64,000 bases of DNA from Roseivirga sp. (GCA_021404565.1 JAAWWF010000016.1:372001-436000); one strand, 5' to 3'; shown: positions 17,720 to 29,900, counted from the stretch's first letter. Notes: a model not told the origin generated them from the sequence alone. Translations and numbers: made by a program.

Positions 17720-19063
17720 CTACTTGCGCAACTTTATAGCGATGTTCGTTCCAAAACTCAGGAACCTTACCCGGCCTTCACCTATACCGGTGAGCGGGAG
17801 TTTCATAAAGGGCTCTATACCCAGAGCAAGGTTTTTACTAAGTGGAGTCTCATAGCCTACCGACAGATTGAGGATACCAAAGAAGTGGTTGTTCCTGTTT
17901 TCATATCGCCAGAAGGGCTCCCAGTTGGGCCGTTCCTCCGTGTATTCATAGTTGTAGTCTTCTCTCAGCATCAGATAGGTCGACACTCCAGAGCTGGCGA
18001 AGAAGGTTTTACCTTTTTTAGTGTGAAAGTACTTGCGAACATTAAAGGGTATGTCAATAACGGTACATTTTGCAATGGCACTCAGCAGATCATCTGGCCG
18101 GGCACTAATCCATTCTGGTGTTTCATATTCGCTACCCAGAGCAGTGTATTTTTTCACTGCATAGGTAGCACCAGTCTGTATACTCCAGGTATCCGCCAGA
18201 TAGTATTCCACCCCAAAGCCAATCATTGTACCAGGATCCGTAAAACCTTCCAGCCCCGTGGCACTCAAATCCGCAGAAACTGCTGCACTAAAAGCCCATT
18301 TTGACTTTTGGAAATACTCCGTTTCGGACGCCTCTTCTGCATAAACAGATGAGTCGAGTTCAAATACCAGCACCGGTTGGGGAAACATCAAAACATTGGG
18401 TACCCAACGCGCAGAAATCATTTCTACTCCCTGCCCAAACGGTTGATCTTCATCCCCACCCACAGCTTGCACCTCAGGTTCAGATTCATTCGTCACCGCC
18501 TCTGGCTTTTGCTCCACTGAAGCCCTGTAAGTATAAGTTTCGACAGCACCTGCCTTTTTAGCCTCTGAAGCTTCTTTATTATTTGATTGAGTTATTGAAG
18601 CCGGCTTCTCTTTTGGGTTCAATGCAGCAACCACGCTGGTTTCAGCCTCCTTCTTCTGATCCTCACCCGCAACAGATGTCTCGTCAGAAATCTCAGAATT
18701 CGAATCCTCTTTAGTGATTACCGAAGGCTTTGATTCTCCAGGTGTCCCCTGAGTGCCTGCCTTATCAAGCGGCTGTTCCCTCGCCTCCCGGTTCGCGGTC
18801 AGCGCACGCTCTGCACTTAGCTTATCACGGGCAGCCATTGGCCATAACAAAAGTGTTAACAGAATGGCGGTACCTGCAATGGGGAAGAGTATTTTCCACC
18901 AGGCAAAAGGCACGGGTGCCGCGGCATCGAGTTTGGCCTCCATGGCTGACCAGGCTGCCGGGTTGAGCTCAAACTGAGCTCCTCCTTCAGCCTCCCTCAC
19001 AATATGCTCTATCCTATCCTCTGGTCCTCTCGCCTCATCCATATTGATATACCTCCTTATCAA
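17720..19063 (-). CDS. Fused anti-sigma-like and outer-membrane beta-barrel-like protein
   Basis: The 447 residues divide into a short acidic cytosolic N-terminus (1-54, with NPAAWSAMEAKLD resembling the anti-sigma region of Bacteroidota RseA-like proteins), one transmembrane helix (~57-76), a long low-complexity Glu/Lys/Ala/Ser stretch (~80-230), and a C-terminal region (~250-447) with alternating amphipathic strands and PorT/OmpA-like features ending SFGTNIAIKLRK. It overlaps the ECF sigma gene by 29 bp, which supports a regulatory partnership. The layout could physically link an envelope beta-barrel to a cytosolic sigma factor (inference). An internal ATG at codon 8 is an alternative start. 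Confidence 0.75.
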   Translation of the reverse strand: MIRRYINMDEARGPEDRIEHIVREAEGGAQFELNPAAWSAMEAKLDAAAPVPFAWWKILFPIAGTAILLTLLLWPMAARDKLSAERALTANREAREQPLDKAGTQGTPGESKPSVITKEDSNSEISDETSVAGEDQKKEAETSVVAALNPKEKPASITQSNNKEASEAKKAGAVETYTYRASVEQKPEAVTNESEPEVQAVGGDEDQPFGQGVEMISARWVPNVLMFPQPVLVFELDSSVYAEEASETEYFQKSKWAFSAAVSADLSATGLEGFTDPGTMIGFGVEYYLADTWSIQTGATYAVKKYTALGSEYETPEWISARPDDLLSAIAKCTVIDIPFNVRKYFHTKKGKTFFASSGVSTYLMLREDYNYEYTEERPNWEPFWRYENRNNHFFGILNLSVGYETPLSKNLALGIEPFMKLPLTGIGEGRVRFLSFGTNIAIKLRK

Positions 19064-19589
19064 GCATAGATCTCAGAGCGACCTTTGCTCGCGTTAAATT
19101 CGCTTTTGAAGTACTTACTGTAATCCCCAGCTGTTCGGCTATCTCCTGGTGTTTATAACCATCGATAACGTATAAGTTGAACACAGCACGATAGGCGGGG
19201 GACAGTTTCCCAACCGTGGCCAGAATTTCTTCATAGCTCAGGTTGTGATCCGGTGCCTCCTCGGTTGACTGGTGTACCTGGGCCTCTGTAATATCGGCCA
19301 GGTGATTGTGTTTGGCATTTTTCTTAATATGGTCCAAACAGGTGTTTACCAGAATTCTTCTCAACCAAGGTTTAAAGGGCTTATCAAGATCGAACTTGTT
19401 AATGTTGGCGAAGACTTTCATGAAACCGTCATTGAGCACCTCCACAGCATCCGCTTCGTTGCCAGTATAGCGGATACAGATGCTCATACCATAACTGTAA
19501 AAGTTGCGATACAAATCCCGCTGGCTTTGCCGGTCATTGTTTTTACAGCCGTTAATAATCAGTTCCAAAAGCTTCTCGATCTTTGTCAA
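19035..19589 (-). CDS. ECF-type RNA polymerase sigma factor
   Basis: The 184-residue product has a sigma-70 region 2 (DAVEVLNDGFMKVFANINKF, PFKPWLRRILVNTCLD) and region 4 with a helix-turn-helix (LSPAYRAVFNLYVIDGYKHQEIAEQLGI in two parts, then STSKANLTRAK). It lacks the sigma-70 domains 1 and 3, as ECF factors do. It overlaps by 29 bp the downstream gene whose N-terminus looks like an anti-sigma domain. The likely targets are envelope-related and may include its own operon; no promoter motif was assigned. Confidence 0.93.
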   Translation of the reverse strand: MTKIEKLLELIINGCKNNDRQSQRDLYRNFYSYGMSICIRYTGNEADAVEVLNDGFMKVFANINKFDLDKPFKPWLRRILVNTCLDHIKKNAKHNHLADITEAQVHQSTEEAPDHNLSYEEILATVGKLSPAYRAVFNLYVIDGYKHQEIAEQLGITVSTSKANLTRAKVALRSMLDKEVYQYG

Positions 19590-19720
19590 TTGCAGCCCCT
19601 TTTCAACTACCGTACTTCAGTGCGAATGGAAAGGCTGCGTAAATCAGATTAAAATTACTGATAAAGATGTGCAATTATTCATGGCAAAAGGTTTACAGAG
19701 CGGTAGACAAGAGGTGAACA

Positions 19721-20458
19721 TTAGCGGATTTTAGTATATAATTGAGCCAATTTGTCGTTTTTAATGCCAAAAGCCCAGCCAAATGCAATGTACCAGTAAA
19801 CGCGATTGGCTTTCCAGAAACCCCAGGCTGCCACCCTTCTGTCAGAAGAATAAACACAACGGTGTACCATTTTGACGCGCCCGAGGCGGTTCATTTTGAG
19901 ACACAAATCTGCCTCCTCCATGATTTCCATATCTGTATCAAAACCTCCTGCCTTGAGGTAATCTACCTTCCGGCAAAACATCACCTGATCTCCAAAAAGA
20001 AGTTTCAAACTCTTCCTGAAAAAAGACATGGGACGATAGAAGAGAGGGCACAAATAAGTTTTTATATAGTTGAGAAAGGTAAACCATTGACGGGTTTTGC
20101 TACCCCTCATAATAGCCACAAAACCTCCTAAGCTTACCTCCGATTGACTGAGCGTATGCTTGACACAAGAGACCAAATCTTGTGGTACCAGGGTATCGGC
20201 ATGCAAAAAAATCAGGTAATCTCCTGAGGCCCTCTGTGCTCCGTAGTGCAGTTGAGCAGACCTGCCTACCTTTACACCTTCTAATACTTTGATCTTAAAT
20301 GAATTAGCTATATTGGTCGTCCTGTCCTCACTACCACCGTCAACCACGATGATTTCTTCAGGTTGAGGGTCCAATTCCCTAAGCTTGCCCAATACAGTGG
20401 GTAGGGTATGTTCTTCATTGAGCGTAGGAATTATAACAGATACAGACGAACTATCCAT
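19721..20458 (-). CDS. Family 2 glycosyltransferase (TIGR04283-like)
   Basis: A GT-A fold glycosyltransferase of 245 residues. The N-terminus SVIIPTLNEEHTLPTVLGKL is the nucleotide-sugar-binding strand, followed by IIVVDGGSEDRT, and the acidic metal site is in FLHADTLVP. GGFD and EEADLCLKMNRLG mark the acceptor side. Such enzymes are often linked to glycan or lipid-linked sugar synthesis and sometimes to rSAM/selenodomain clusters. No further glycan genes are visible, so donor and acceptor are unknown. It is divergent from the propeller protein gene, with 55 nt between the starts. Confidence 0.9.
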   Translation of the reverse strand: MDSSSVSVIIPTLNEEHTLPTVLGKLRELDPQPEEIIVVDGGSEDRTTNIANSFKIKVLEGVKVGRSAQLHYGAQRASGDYLIFLHADTLVPQDLVSCVKHTLSQSEVSLGGFVAIMRGSKTRQWFTFLNYIKTYLCPLFYRPMSFFRKSLKLLFGDQVMFCRKVDYLKAGGFDTDMEIMEEADLCLKMNRLGRVKMVHRCVYSSDRRVAAWGFWKANRVYWYIAFGWAFGIKNDKLAQLYTKIR

Positions 20459-20513
20459 AATCAGGCATCGGACTAGTTTTAGTATTTAATCAATTCAACC
20501 AAACCAGCGTACT

Positions 20514-23500
20514 ATGTTGAGAGCTTCACAAGTTATCACACTATTTTTGGGTTTTGCCATTTTTTCAAACCACACTGTTCTCTCCGGGACAAAAAAGACC
20601 AACCACTCACCTTCCAATAAAGAAACTAAGAGAAAAACCGTCTGGGATGATCTGGATATGGAATACCTGGGGAAGGACCTGATTTACTACTCTCTTGACG
20701 GCAGACCTAAGTTAAGGGTAAAAGTCACCAACATTGGCAATGAAACGATCCAGGGCATCAGGATGGATTTTCGGGCAGACGAGGCCATGTCGTTGTTGCC
20801 GGGCTGCGCTACTTTCCCCAATGGTGGCACCATTAACCTGGAATCTGGTGAAAGTACCATCGTATCTGCCTGGTCAAATTGCTACTTCGGAAATGGACTT
20901 AACCTTCCTCCTGGAACTTCTGAGCACGTAGGTCATTTTATATTCAGCGATGACTCGCAGAATTCCGAGATCACTTTTGATGTAAACTTCAGTATCGTCA
21001 ATGACTTCACGGGTGGTCAACCCGACTTCCCGGTAGGAAACATGGTGATCACAGGTACAGTGAGTTATCCTCAAGGCTATGCAAGACAATCACGAGTAGC
21101 TCTCAGAACTCCCTGGGGAAGAGAGCAACTGCTTGAAATTGATGGTGAAACGGGAGTTTTCACCACTTCAGTGCTAGAACGAGACGATTGGATGATTGTG
21201 GTTGAGACAAATGAGGGCGATCAGCAAGGAGAGAACCTCTTCTTCCCGACCCAGGTAGTACATGTCAGCGATTTTGATGATCCAACGGCTATTGAGATTG
21301 AAATGCTGGCAGCCGATCATAGTTTCATGTTTGATTTTGGCTTGAGCTCAACAGTTACCACTCCCACCGGTTTTTGGCGTGGCGCGGTTTCTGAGTCTGA
21401 ACAGACGGTAGTCTTTTTTCCTGGTCAGGAGAACTGGATGGAAGGAAATGGAAAAACGGTGGACGAGCATAAAGCGGCTTCCACCATCTATAAATATGCT
21501 TTTGATGGTACCAAGCTTTGGGAAAAAGCCGTAGGCTGGGAAACCTGGGGTGGAGATATGTCTCCCGATGGAAGCAAAGTATTGTACCTGATAGAACCCA
21601 ATGGTCCTTTCTGGGGAGTCGGTATTCTCAACGGAAATGATGGCTCAGTACTCTGGGAACACCTGTTCGATCGGTTTGCTCCGGGCTCTCGCTATGTGGA
21701 AGGCCTGGAAGTAGCCATGAGCAATGATGCCAGCATGGCAGCGGTTGGATCTAACCCAACGGGAGTGGTATCCATACTCGATGCAGCACAAGGCACCATT
21801 ATGGACCAAATACCCAACGCTCCGGATGACCCTAATGGTGAAAACTGGGGGCAGGTGCGCAAGGTAATTTTCAGCCCTGATGACGAATACATTTATGTCG
21901 GCTCCGGAGATAACTACCTGCGGAAAGTAAGGCTTTCCGATAAACAACTTATGTGGAAAGCCTTTATAGGCGGCTGGCCCTTTGTCAACGGACTTGAGTT
22001 TTCTTCTGATGGGGCCTTTATCGTAACCGGAACAAAGTCCTTTGATCAAACACGTGTCAATGTTGAAACCGGAGAAGTCGAGTGGCAATTTGAGAGCCAA
22101 ACCCTGGAAATCGCACTGTCTCAAGATAACAGCCTGGCTGTATCATTTGGGGGTATCATTATGGATGCCGCCACAGGTAAACCCACCGGTTTTACGGATA
22201 TCGGAGCAGAGAGTCGTTTTCTTAAAAACAGCCGGATCATTGCCAATATGGACCGTAATGTGACCTTCACACATCGCAGCGGTAAAAGACTCTTTGCCAG
22301 TGAAGAATCTGGCGGAGGTACCGGGGGAGGAGAACAGTCGCAATGGAGCTACATTAGTGAGGATGGACAATATGCCATTATTGCCTACAGGGACATGGTC
22401 ACCAGCCCCGGGAACCAGGTAGGGATCGCATTTTACCAGGGTACGATTACTGAAAGTGCGGTAGATGTAAATGATTTACCTACAGATATTGGTCTCTCTG
22501 CCTCCTCGCTTGATGAAAACAACACTGAGGGTCAGGCTATTGGCGATTTGTCTACCGAAGACCCTGACACTAACGACAGCCACAGCTATGATTTTATAGC
22601 GGGTACCGGAGATACTGACAATGCCCTTTTTAGCATTGAGGGCAGTGAGTTGCGAGCAGCGACTTCTCTTGACTTTGAGGAGCAGTCTTCATACTCAATT
22701 AGAATCATTTCTATAGATGAAGCAGGTGCCGGATATGAAAAGGTTTTTACCATTACTGTAAACGATATCAATGATGCTCCTGAAGCTCTGGAGCTCAATA
22801 ATAACACAGCTGCTGAAAATCAGGAATCCGGTATCTCCATTGGTTCTCTGACTGCCACAGATGACGACCCCAATGACGTCCATACTTATAGCCTGGCAAC
22901 AGGCAGTGGAGATACTGACAACGCCAGCTTTACACTGGAGGGCGCAGAATTAAAAGCAGCAATAGCCTTCAATTATGAAGATAAAAGCTCATACTCCATA
23001 TTGGTAAGGGCCGATGATGGAAATGGAGGAGTATTAGACACTCAATTCATCATTAATGTAAGTGATGTGAATGAAACACCAACAGATTTGCTGCTTAGCA
23101 ATTCCATCGTCTCTGAAGGTCAGGAATCGGGCATTGAGGTGGCTACACTCAGCGCGACTGATGAAGACACTAACGACTCATATACCTTCGAATTGGTATC
23201 GGGAGATGGAGATACCGGTAATGGCAGTTTCAGTATTGACAATAATAAACTACTCACTGGTACTTCCTTTACTTTTGCTACTCAGTCTGTATATTCTGTG
23301 AGGGTAAAAGTCACGGATAGTGGCAACGAAACATTTGAGAAACAGTTCACCATAGAAATTGAGGAGCAGATAGTGACAGGCATCGAGGACGACCCGGGTA
23401 TCATCACGAGTATATATCCCAATCCAGCAAGGGACTTTGTACAGGTGGACCTGGTAACCGAGGCCTACCCCCTTGACGTAAGGATGTATGATATGAACGG

Positions 23501-23645
23501 AAACCTTAAGACTTCTAAAGATTCCATTTTCGATAATAGTATTACCCTGGACATCAGGAATATGCCCAAAGCACTCTACATCCTGGTAGTAAAAGATAAG
23601 AACGGACGAATCACCAGAAAGAAGTTGATTGTTTCAGGAGAGTAA
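20514..23645 (+). CDS. Secreted beta-propeller and cadherin-like T9SS cargo protein
   Basis: The 1043-residue product starts with a hydrophobic export signal (LFLGFAIFSN). Next come a beta-sandwich-like region (to ~280), a WD40/PQQ-like propeller (~280-640) with blades such as DMSPDGSKVLYLI, FSPDDEYIYVGSGD and FSSDGAFIVTG, three cadherin-like domains (from ~653; LDENNTEG, AENQESG, SEGQESG), and a type A T9SS sorting domain (~965-1043; YPNPARDF to KKLIVSGE). It is predicted to be surface-anchored or released; a binding or sensing role is inference. Its stop codon lies inside a strong stem-loop (23627-23665). Confidence 0.88.
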   Translation: MLRASQVITLFLGFAIFSNHTVLSGTKKTNHSPSNKETKRKTVWDDLDMEYLGKDLIYYSLDGRPKLRVKVTNIGNETIQGIRMDFRADEAMSLLPGCATFPNGGTINLESGESTIVSAWSNCYFGNGLNLPPGTSEHVGHFIFSDDSQNSEITFDVNFSIVNDFTGGQPDFPVGNMVITGTVSYPQGYARQSRVALRTPWGREQLLEIDGETGVFTTSVLERDDWMIVVETNEGDQQGENLFFPTQVVHVSDFDDPTAIEIEMLAADHSFMFDFGLSSTVTTPTGFWRGAVSESEQTVVFFPGQENWMEGNGKTVDEHKAASTIYKYAFDGTKLWEKAVGWETWGGDMSPDGSKVLYLIEPNGPFWGVGILNGNDGSVLWEHLFDRFAPGSRYVEGLEVAMSNDASMAAVGSNPTGVVSILDAAQGTIMDQIPNAPDDPNGENWGQVRKVIFSPDDEYIYVGSGDNYLRKVRLSDKQLMWKAFIGGWPFVNGLEFSSDGAFIVTGTKSFDQTRVNVETGEVEWQFESQTLEIALSQDNSLAVSFGGIIMDAATGKPTGFTDIGAESRFLKNSRIIANMDRNVTFTHRSGKRLFASEESGGGTGGGEQSQWSYISEDGQYAIIAYRDMVTSPGNQVGIAFYQGTITESAVDVNDLPTDIGLSASSLDENNTEGQAIGDLSTEDPDTNDSHSYDFIAGTGDTDNALFSIEGSELRAATSLDFEEQSSYSIRIISIDEAGAGYEKVFTITVNDINDAPEALELNNNTAAENQESGISIGSLTATDDDPNDVHTYSLATGSGDTDNASFTLEGAELKAAIAFNYEDKSSYSILVRADDGNGGVLDTQFIINVSDVNETPTDLLLSNSIVSEGQESGIEVATLSATDEDTNDSYTFELVSGDGDTGNGSFSIDNNKLLTGTSFTFATQSVYSVRVKVTDSGNETFEKQFTIEIEEQIVTGIEDDPGIITSIYPNPARDFVQVDLVTEAYPLDVRMYDMNGNLKTSKDSIFDNSITLDIRNMPKALYILVVKDKNGRITRKKLIVSGE

Positions 23646-23665
23646 AGCTCTCTCCTGAAACAATC
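23627..23665 (+). terminator. 16-bp stem-loop spanning the stop codon
   Basis: A perfect 16-bp inverted repeat (23627-23642 and 23650-23665) has a 7-nt loop containing the TAA stop (23643-23645). No T-run follows, so it is not a classical intrinsic terminator. It may protect the 3' end, or work with Rho. Confidence 0.5.
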
Positions 23666-23945
23666 CCGACAAGGCTTTCAATATAATACAGGTCTCTCAG
23701 CCTTGAAGTGTAGCGAATTGGAAGATATCACCTTAAGTTCAAAAATGGAAGGACGCAAAATCGAATAGACTCTCTCTTTCTGGCAGTGAGGTGTTTGTGA
23801 CAGGCAGGCTGTTTTAGGCAGTTGCCAAGCCCTGTAAAGCCGATTAACCACTTCACACCATCACCTTGCAAATAGCCACCCATTAATAGCGTTCAAATCC
23901 ACCCTGTTGAAATGCCCGATGGTTAACTATGAAATCTTATAGTGA
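23646..23945. other. Intergenic region between convergent surface-protein genes
   Basis: About 300 bp between the two convergent T9SS cargo genes. Apart from the right arm of the stem-loop at its left end, no gene, RNA or repeat was recognised. Confidence 0.5.
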
Positions 23946-26900
23946 TTAGTTTTTGATTAATCTGTGCCTCTCTACCTTGTTTTCGGAGGATATTTCCAGT
24001 ATGTAGATTCCTGCACCAGAGAACGCCAGCTTATCAATGACTTCGCTTGCCCCCATAGCAGCTGTCTGATTCGCATCATGCAATACCTGACCTTTCATAT
24101 TGAGAAGCCTGAATCGGAAAGCATCACCCGAACCAAATCTTGGGTCTGTCAGTACCATCTGCAGGTCATAGCCGTTACTTGGGTTAGGAAAAACCTTCCA
24201 GCTTTTCTCTACCTGAAACAACTCTGAATCAATGGCCACTGATATCACAGGGCTATATTCGAAGACTCCATTGAAGTCTACCTGTTTAAGTCTGTAATAT
24301 AAAAAGCCCTCATCCTTGTTTACTTTGTCATCTACAAACGAATACTTCAGGAGTTGATCAGAGTTACCATTACCCGTGACAAAACCAAGTGGTTCCCAAT
24401 CACCCAAACCAGTATTCGAGCGTTGCACCTGAAAAAAATCATTATTCTCCTCATCGGCTGTTTCCCAATTCAATTCTATATTCCCCTCATCGTTCATTTC
24501 GCCATTGAAAGTCAAAAGAGTGACAGGCAGTGGAGACTGATCATTGGTAACACCTAAGAATATTCGACTGTTGCTATCAACTGTAATGGTTCTACTCTGA
24601 CAATATGGGTTTGAACCGCTCTTAGTTGAAATATTACTACCAACGTCCCAAAAAGGTGAGCCCAGGTCTGTATTCCAGATACTGATCCCTACATCATTTC
24701 CCAAGCCAGTTGTCTCCGCTGAACCGGACCAGCAGAGTGTCACGGTTACATCTACCGTACCACCACTGACTTTTCTCAGCTGCCATTGAGCCGCTACCAC
24801 ATTAGTGGTTACCCTGCTTCCAGAACTTGGTGGTGTATTATAGGGGCCTCTCTTCACTCTGGCTCTGAACCTGTGTCCACTACAAGTGGGACAGCTTATT
24901 CTCATAGAGAGGTAAGGGTTGTAGCCTATAGGTATTTCCAGATCCGTACTTTCAAGGAAGAAGTCTATTTCCGGTTCATCATCACCATCATCATCCGTCA
25001 CATCAGTATTGAAATAAGCTGTTTCGGACCCGCCTGTAATCGTAGCCGGGTTGCCGGAGGTACCCAAAGTCATAGTTTTTGTATCCGCCAGATTTACAAA
25101 ACCTTCGGTCAACGTTACGGCTGTGTTTATAGTGAAGTCATCCTCAAAATCAACTGTTCCCGAAGTAGTTCTGTTTACCGTTAATGAGCCCAAGGACTCA
25201 CCTCCTGTAGTAAAGTCAATAGTACCCAAATCTCCGGTACCACCCACTGAGATATTGGAAGTGGTAGAACCAGTAATCGTTCCCGCCCCTGTAACGGTTC
25301 CATCCAGCGTAAGTGTATTGGCCCCAATAGACAAATCTCCCGCAGCTACATTCAGGGCGGCCGCTACAGATGTAGCCCCTCCCATACTTTTAGTACCCGA
25401 GCCACCTACTTGTAAGCCATCATAATCGGTTCTTGCCGTCACGCTCTGAGCTCCTGTAGCATCGTACACTATGTTCGAGCCTGCATTCAGGGTTACACTT
25501 GTCAATGTGTTCTCAAAAGTCGTGGTAGCCCCACCAGATAATCCATTGGTATTTGATGTCTGAATTTCTCCATTGACTATAATCGCTCCGGTACCACCTA
25601 TACAGTTCGCATCCATATCCATGGTCGTGGCAGCAGCCTGGGTAAAGGTACCATTCATGTCAACATTGTCATTAAGAGTCACTGTTCCGGCTGAATTGGA
25701 AATAGTGATATTGTTGAAAGTCGTGGTTCCTCCCGAAGCTGTGATAGCCTGTGCTCCGGTGCCATTTAGATCAAGCGTACCGGCCGTATCAGAAAAAGTA
25801 GCACCTGTATTACTAAAGCTACCGCCCAGAGAGACAGTAGATGCAGTAGTCTGATTCACTGTACCTGCAGACATACTAAAGTCATTGGTTATACCAAAAT
25901 TTGTGTTTTGAAGATTCTTGGTGCTGGTTCCCGAAAAGGTAAGGTTATGAAAATCAGCAGGGGTATTAAGCATGTTACCATCAGTACTTCCCGTATAATC
26001 ATGGGTACCCGTATATCCGGTAATATCAGAAGCAGGGAAATTAAAATTACCACTACCTGTTGCAGTAATATCAACCTCACCTGCCCCGGTGATGGTACCA
26101 AAGTCATGCCCAATGGTAGTCCCCAAAGTCAGTGTTCCGGCAAGAACAATAGAAAAGGAACTTTTACTGTCTTCGGTTACTGTAATGACATGTCCCGAGG
26201 CAATTTCAACCTTATGACCATTAGGAACTGATCCGGCATCCGCTCCATCATGTCCTGTGGTAGACCAGCTGGATGAACTTTCCCAGTTTCCACCAGACCC
26301 GGCATTCCGGCTGAAATAGGTATCTACCGCAGAGAATTCAGCAGTTTCTCCAGCGGTGTATTCTCCCGCGATGGTAGTAGCTCCCGAAAAAGTTATCGTG
26401 TTAGCCGCAGCGTCTACGGTTCGTATCGTATTAGTAGGGGCATCATCAAATTCAGTACCACCAGCCGGAGACCAATCAGCAGCCGACACGATACCTCCAA
26501 AGTAACTCGATTCTGTACCCTGAACATCTCCGCTGACATAGGTAAACACTAAGGTGGCAGTAGCTCCTGCAAGTCCTGTATTTTCAAGTGTCCAGTATCT
26601 GAGTAGTTCCAGATCACTGGCACTTGTGGTCAAAGGGTGTCGCTCATTAAATACCTTCGCGGTTATGGTTCCTACTACCGTGTTTGTCGTGAGGTTGGTT
26701 CTTACCGGTGTGTAATCTGTACCAACCCCTATCGGGAACGTGAAATCTGTAGCGCTGGCTGGAAAATTCTTGACAATACCACTGTTGGCCGCTGTGCGAA
26801 TCATTTTCGTAGATGAGAATGAAGAACCTGTAATTGTGGCTGATGAACCGAAAGTAAGGCCGTTTTCAAGTACGTCCAATACGACTGTTCCTGTAAAATC

Positions 26901-29900
26901 AAGGTCGGCATCGAGGGTAATCGCACTATTTACAGTTACCAGGCGGCTGGTTCCGGTCAGTGTAATATTACCATAAGCTCCGGTACCGGTAATCGCATGG
27001 TCAGCATCGGAGAACGAAATACCTCCTGTACCTACCGTACCACTGGTATGGCTGGCATTGTTGGTATAGTTACCTGTAATGTTTACGGTACGCCCCCCAT
27101 CCTCCATGGTGCCTGAAGTCAGGGTCAGATCACCCAACACATTGGCATCAGATGAACCAGAGAGTGTCAGGGTTTCAGCAGATTTATTCAGAATGAGGTT
27201 AAAAAAGTTGGTAGTGCCATTTAAAGCCATGGACTGAGCGACTGAACCGCTAAAGGTTGTTGTATTGGAATTACCGGTAAAAGTACCAGTGTTGGAAAAA
27301 TCACCTCCAATTGTCAATGCAAGGCCGTTGGCATCAAAAGTGGAATTGGCCTCGGTAATAGTCAGGTCATTGATTGAAAAACCCTGATCATTCATAGTGA
27401 GCGTAGCCGTATTGGAAGCTCCATTTCCGGTTATGGTAATATCATTAAAGTCAATGGCCGAACTCAGAGTATAAGATTGATTGCCACTGGTACCGGAAGA
27501 AAACACAATAGAGCCACCAGAGACTGTAGATGTGTTAGGATAAAGATAGAGATCATTGTAGGTAGTACCTGCTCCTCTGACAATAGTCAGTGTACCTGTT
27601 GTCATCGTAAAGGTTCCCAGATTCACTACCTCAAGCTTAGCACGAGTTGCATCTGCATTACGTCCGTTGATCGTTACAGTCCCTCCTGTCTGCGAAAATG
27701 AAAGGTTTCCAGAAGTAGTACTTACAGGTCTTCTTATTTGCCCATTGACCGTAAGAGTTCCTCCCTGGACGTCAATAACTGGTGTGCCTGTAGAAAAATA
27801 TTCTATGTCATTATTATTGTTATTCGAAGAAGTGCCTATGGCAATGGTCCCACTCACTATCTCGATCTCTCCACCAAGGAACAGGTCATTGGCATCATCA
27901 GCCCCAGTGGCCAGGTTTATAGTTCCGCCACTTGTAGCAAGCTGTGCAGTACTTGGAATCGTGAAGGTAGTCGTGGAAGGAGTAATCGTTTGAGCACTTG
28001 TCAGACGGAAAGAGCCATTGGTCAAAGTAAGTCCTGTGAGTGAAAATGCAGTAGCATTTACGTCAAGCTCAGAAGCTTTACTAGTTCCCTTGTTAACTAT
28101 AATACCTGCAAAATCAGTGGTGGCTCCGGTACCGGTAACACTGGTGGAAGTCGCTCCTGTAAAAGTAACATCAATGTTGTTTCCTGAAGATGGCACCATA
28201 TCCAGAGTACCATTATTCGTGATGGATCCACCAACACTTATAGTGTGATCTACTGATCCATTCGTATTATTGACCTGTAGCGCAGTACTAGATCCTATCG
28301 TAATATCATTAGTCACAGTCACAGCAGTTGCCGAAGCAATACCAAACTCAAGTGTTACAGTTTGAGCATTCTGGGATGACAAGATCAGATCGTTTCCAAT
28401 CGTATACGTTTGCCCGGTTGCCAGGAATACATTGGCGGAGCTACTGGCGCTGGCTCCGTCAGAAATAGTTAAATCGTTGAGTACTGCCAGGTCCGCTGAA
28501 GGAAGCGTGATGTTAAAAGCTCCAAGCCCGGCATTGACAATAAGATTGTTATATGAAGTAGGCGTGCTTGGTAGGGTTTGTACGGACAGACCAGAGTTGT
28601 CATAAGTAACTGTTCCTCCTGATGCTCCTAAAAATGCAGTCGCATCTCCTGATGGAAATTCAGGGGTGCCATCTGTTGAAGAGATGACTAAATTTCCGGT
28701 ACCTGTTAATGTACCAAAGTCATGCCCACTGCTGTTTTCCACATTAAGGGTTCCTTGTAATTCTAGGCCGTCTACTGATTTTGAAGCAGCAAGGCCATTT
28801 ACAATATGTCCACTTGCTATTATCACCGTTGCTCCCTGAACATCTTCGGGAAGCTGAGAAGCCGCAGCTCCTTCATGACTCACAGTAGACCAGGTACTTT
28901 GAGTATCCCAATCAGATCCGGTGGTAGTAATATTGGTGGCGCCATTTCGGGTATAGAAAACCGTCACTCCCCCAAAGGGAGTGGTTGGATCCGCATCGCC
29001 TGCCGTGAAATCACCATCTATAAAGCTCACGCCTGCAAGGTTTCCAGTGCCTCCTATGGTATTGGTTCCCGCATCCACATCGCCCGTATCACCACTGGTC
29101 CAGCTATTGCCAGAGGTATCATATCTACCAAAAATATAATCGGCTTCATCGCTCTGAATATCACCATCGGCATACTGATAGGTATGGGTTACACTACTCA
29201 CTCCGGAAAAGCCTGAAGAGGATACATTCCAATAATAGGTAAGGGCAAGTCCGGTAGTGGTTACATTCGGGTGCTCCGCTTCCACCGGTGTAATATTAAT
29301 CGTACCGGTCGCTGAAGCAGTTACTACATTGATAGTAGCAGGTGTATATACAGAACCACCTGCAGCACCTATTGGCCAGGTGAAAGATCCTGTTGTACCA
29401 TAAGTGCGGGTTACTCCTGAATCGGAAGAGGAACCAGAAGTTTCTATATAAGCAGAAGAGCCTGAGCCGGAAATCGAGGCGGACGAACCAAGGGTCAGTA
29501 GATTAGCACCAATCGAGAATAGCTTGCTTTGCGCGAAATTAAGAACCCCGTTTACAGTAATATCAGCAGTGGTGCTTATTGGTGCCGCAGCCGCGTTAGT
29601 ATTGTTAAGCGTCAGGTTTTGGAAAACCCCGCTGCCATCTCCTCCTATGGTTTGCGTAGATGTACTCACCAAAGAAATAGCCCCTGATCCTGAATGGGTT
29701 CCACTATTAACCACATTGCCCGTTACCGGATGCGTAAAACCAGCATCCGCAAATGTACCTGCCGTCAAAGTTAAATCACCAAGGATGGTTAGTGCAGCAG
29801 AAGGGGTAAAGGTTCCTGAACTTTTATTGATAGTAAGGTTGTTCAAACCGCTGGTAATCGTACCCGTCACTGTAAATGCCTGATCTCCTGTGCCATCAAA

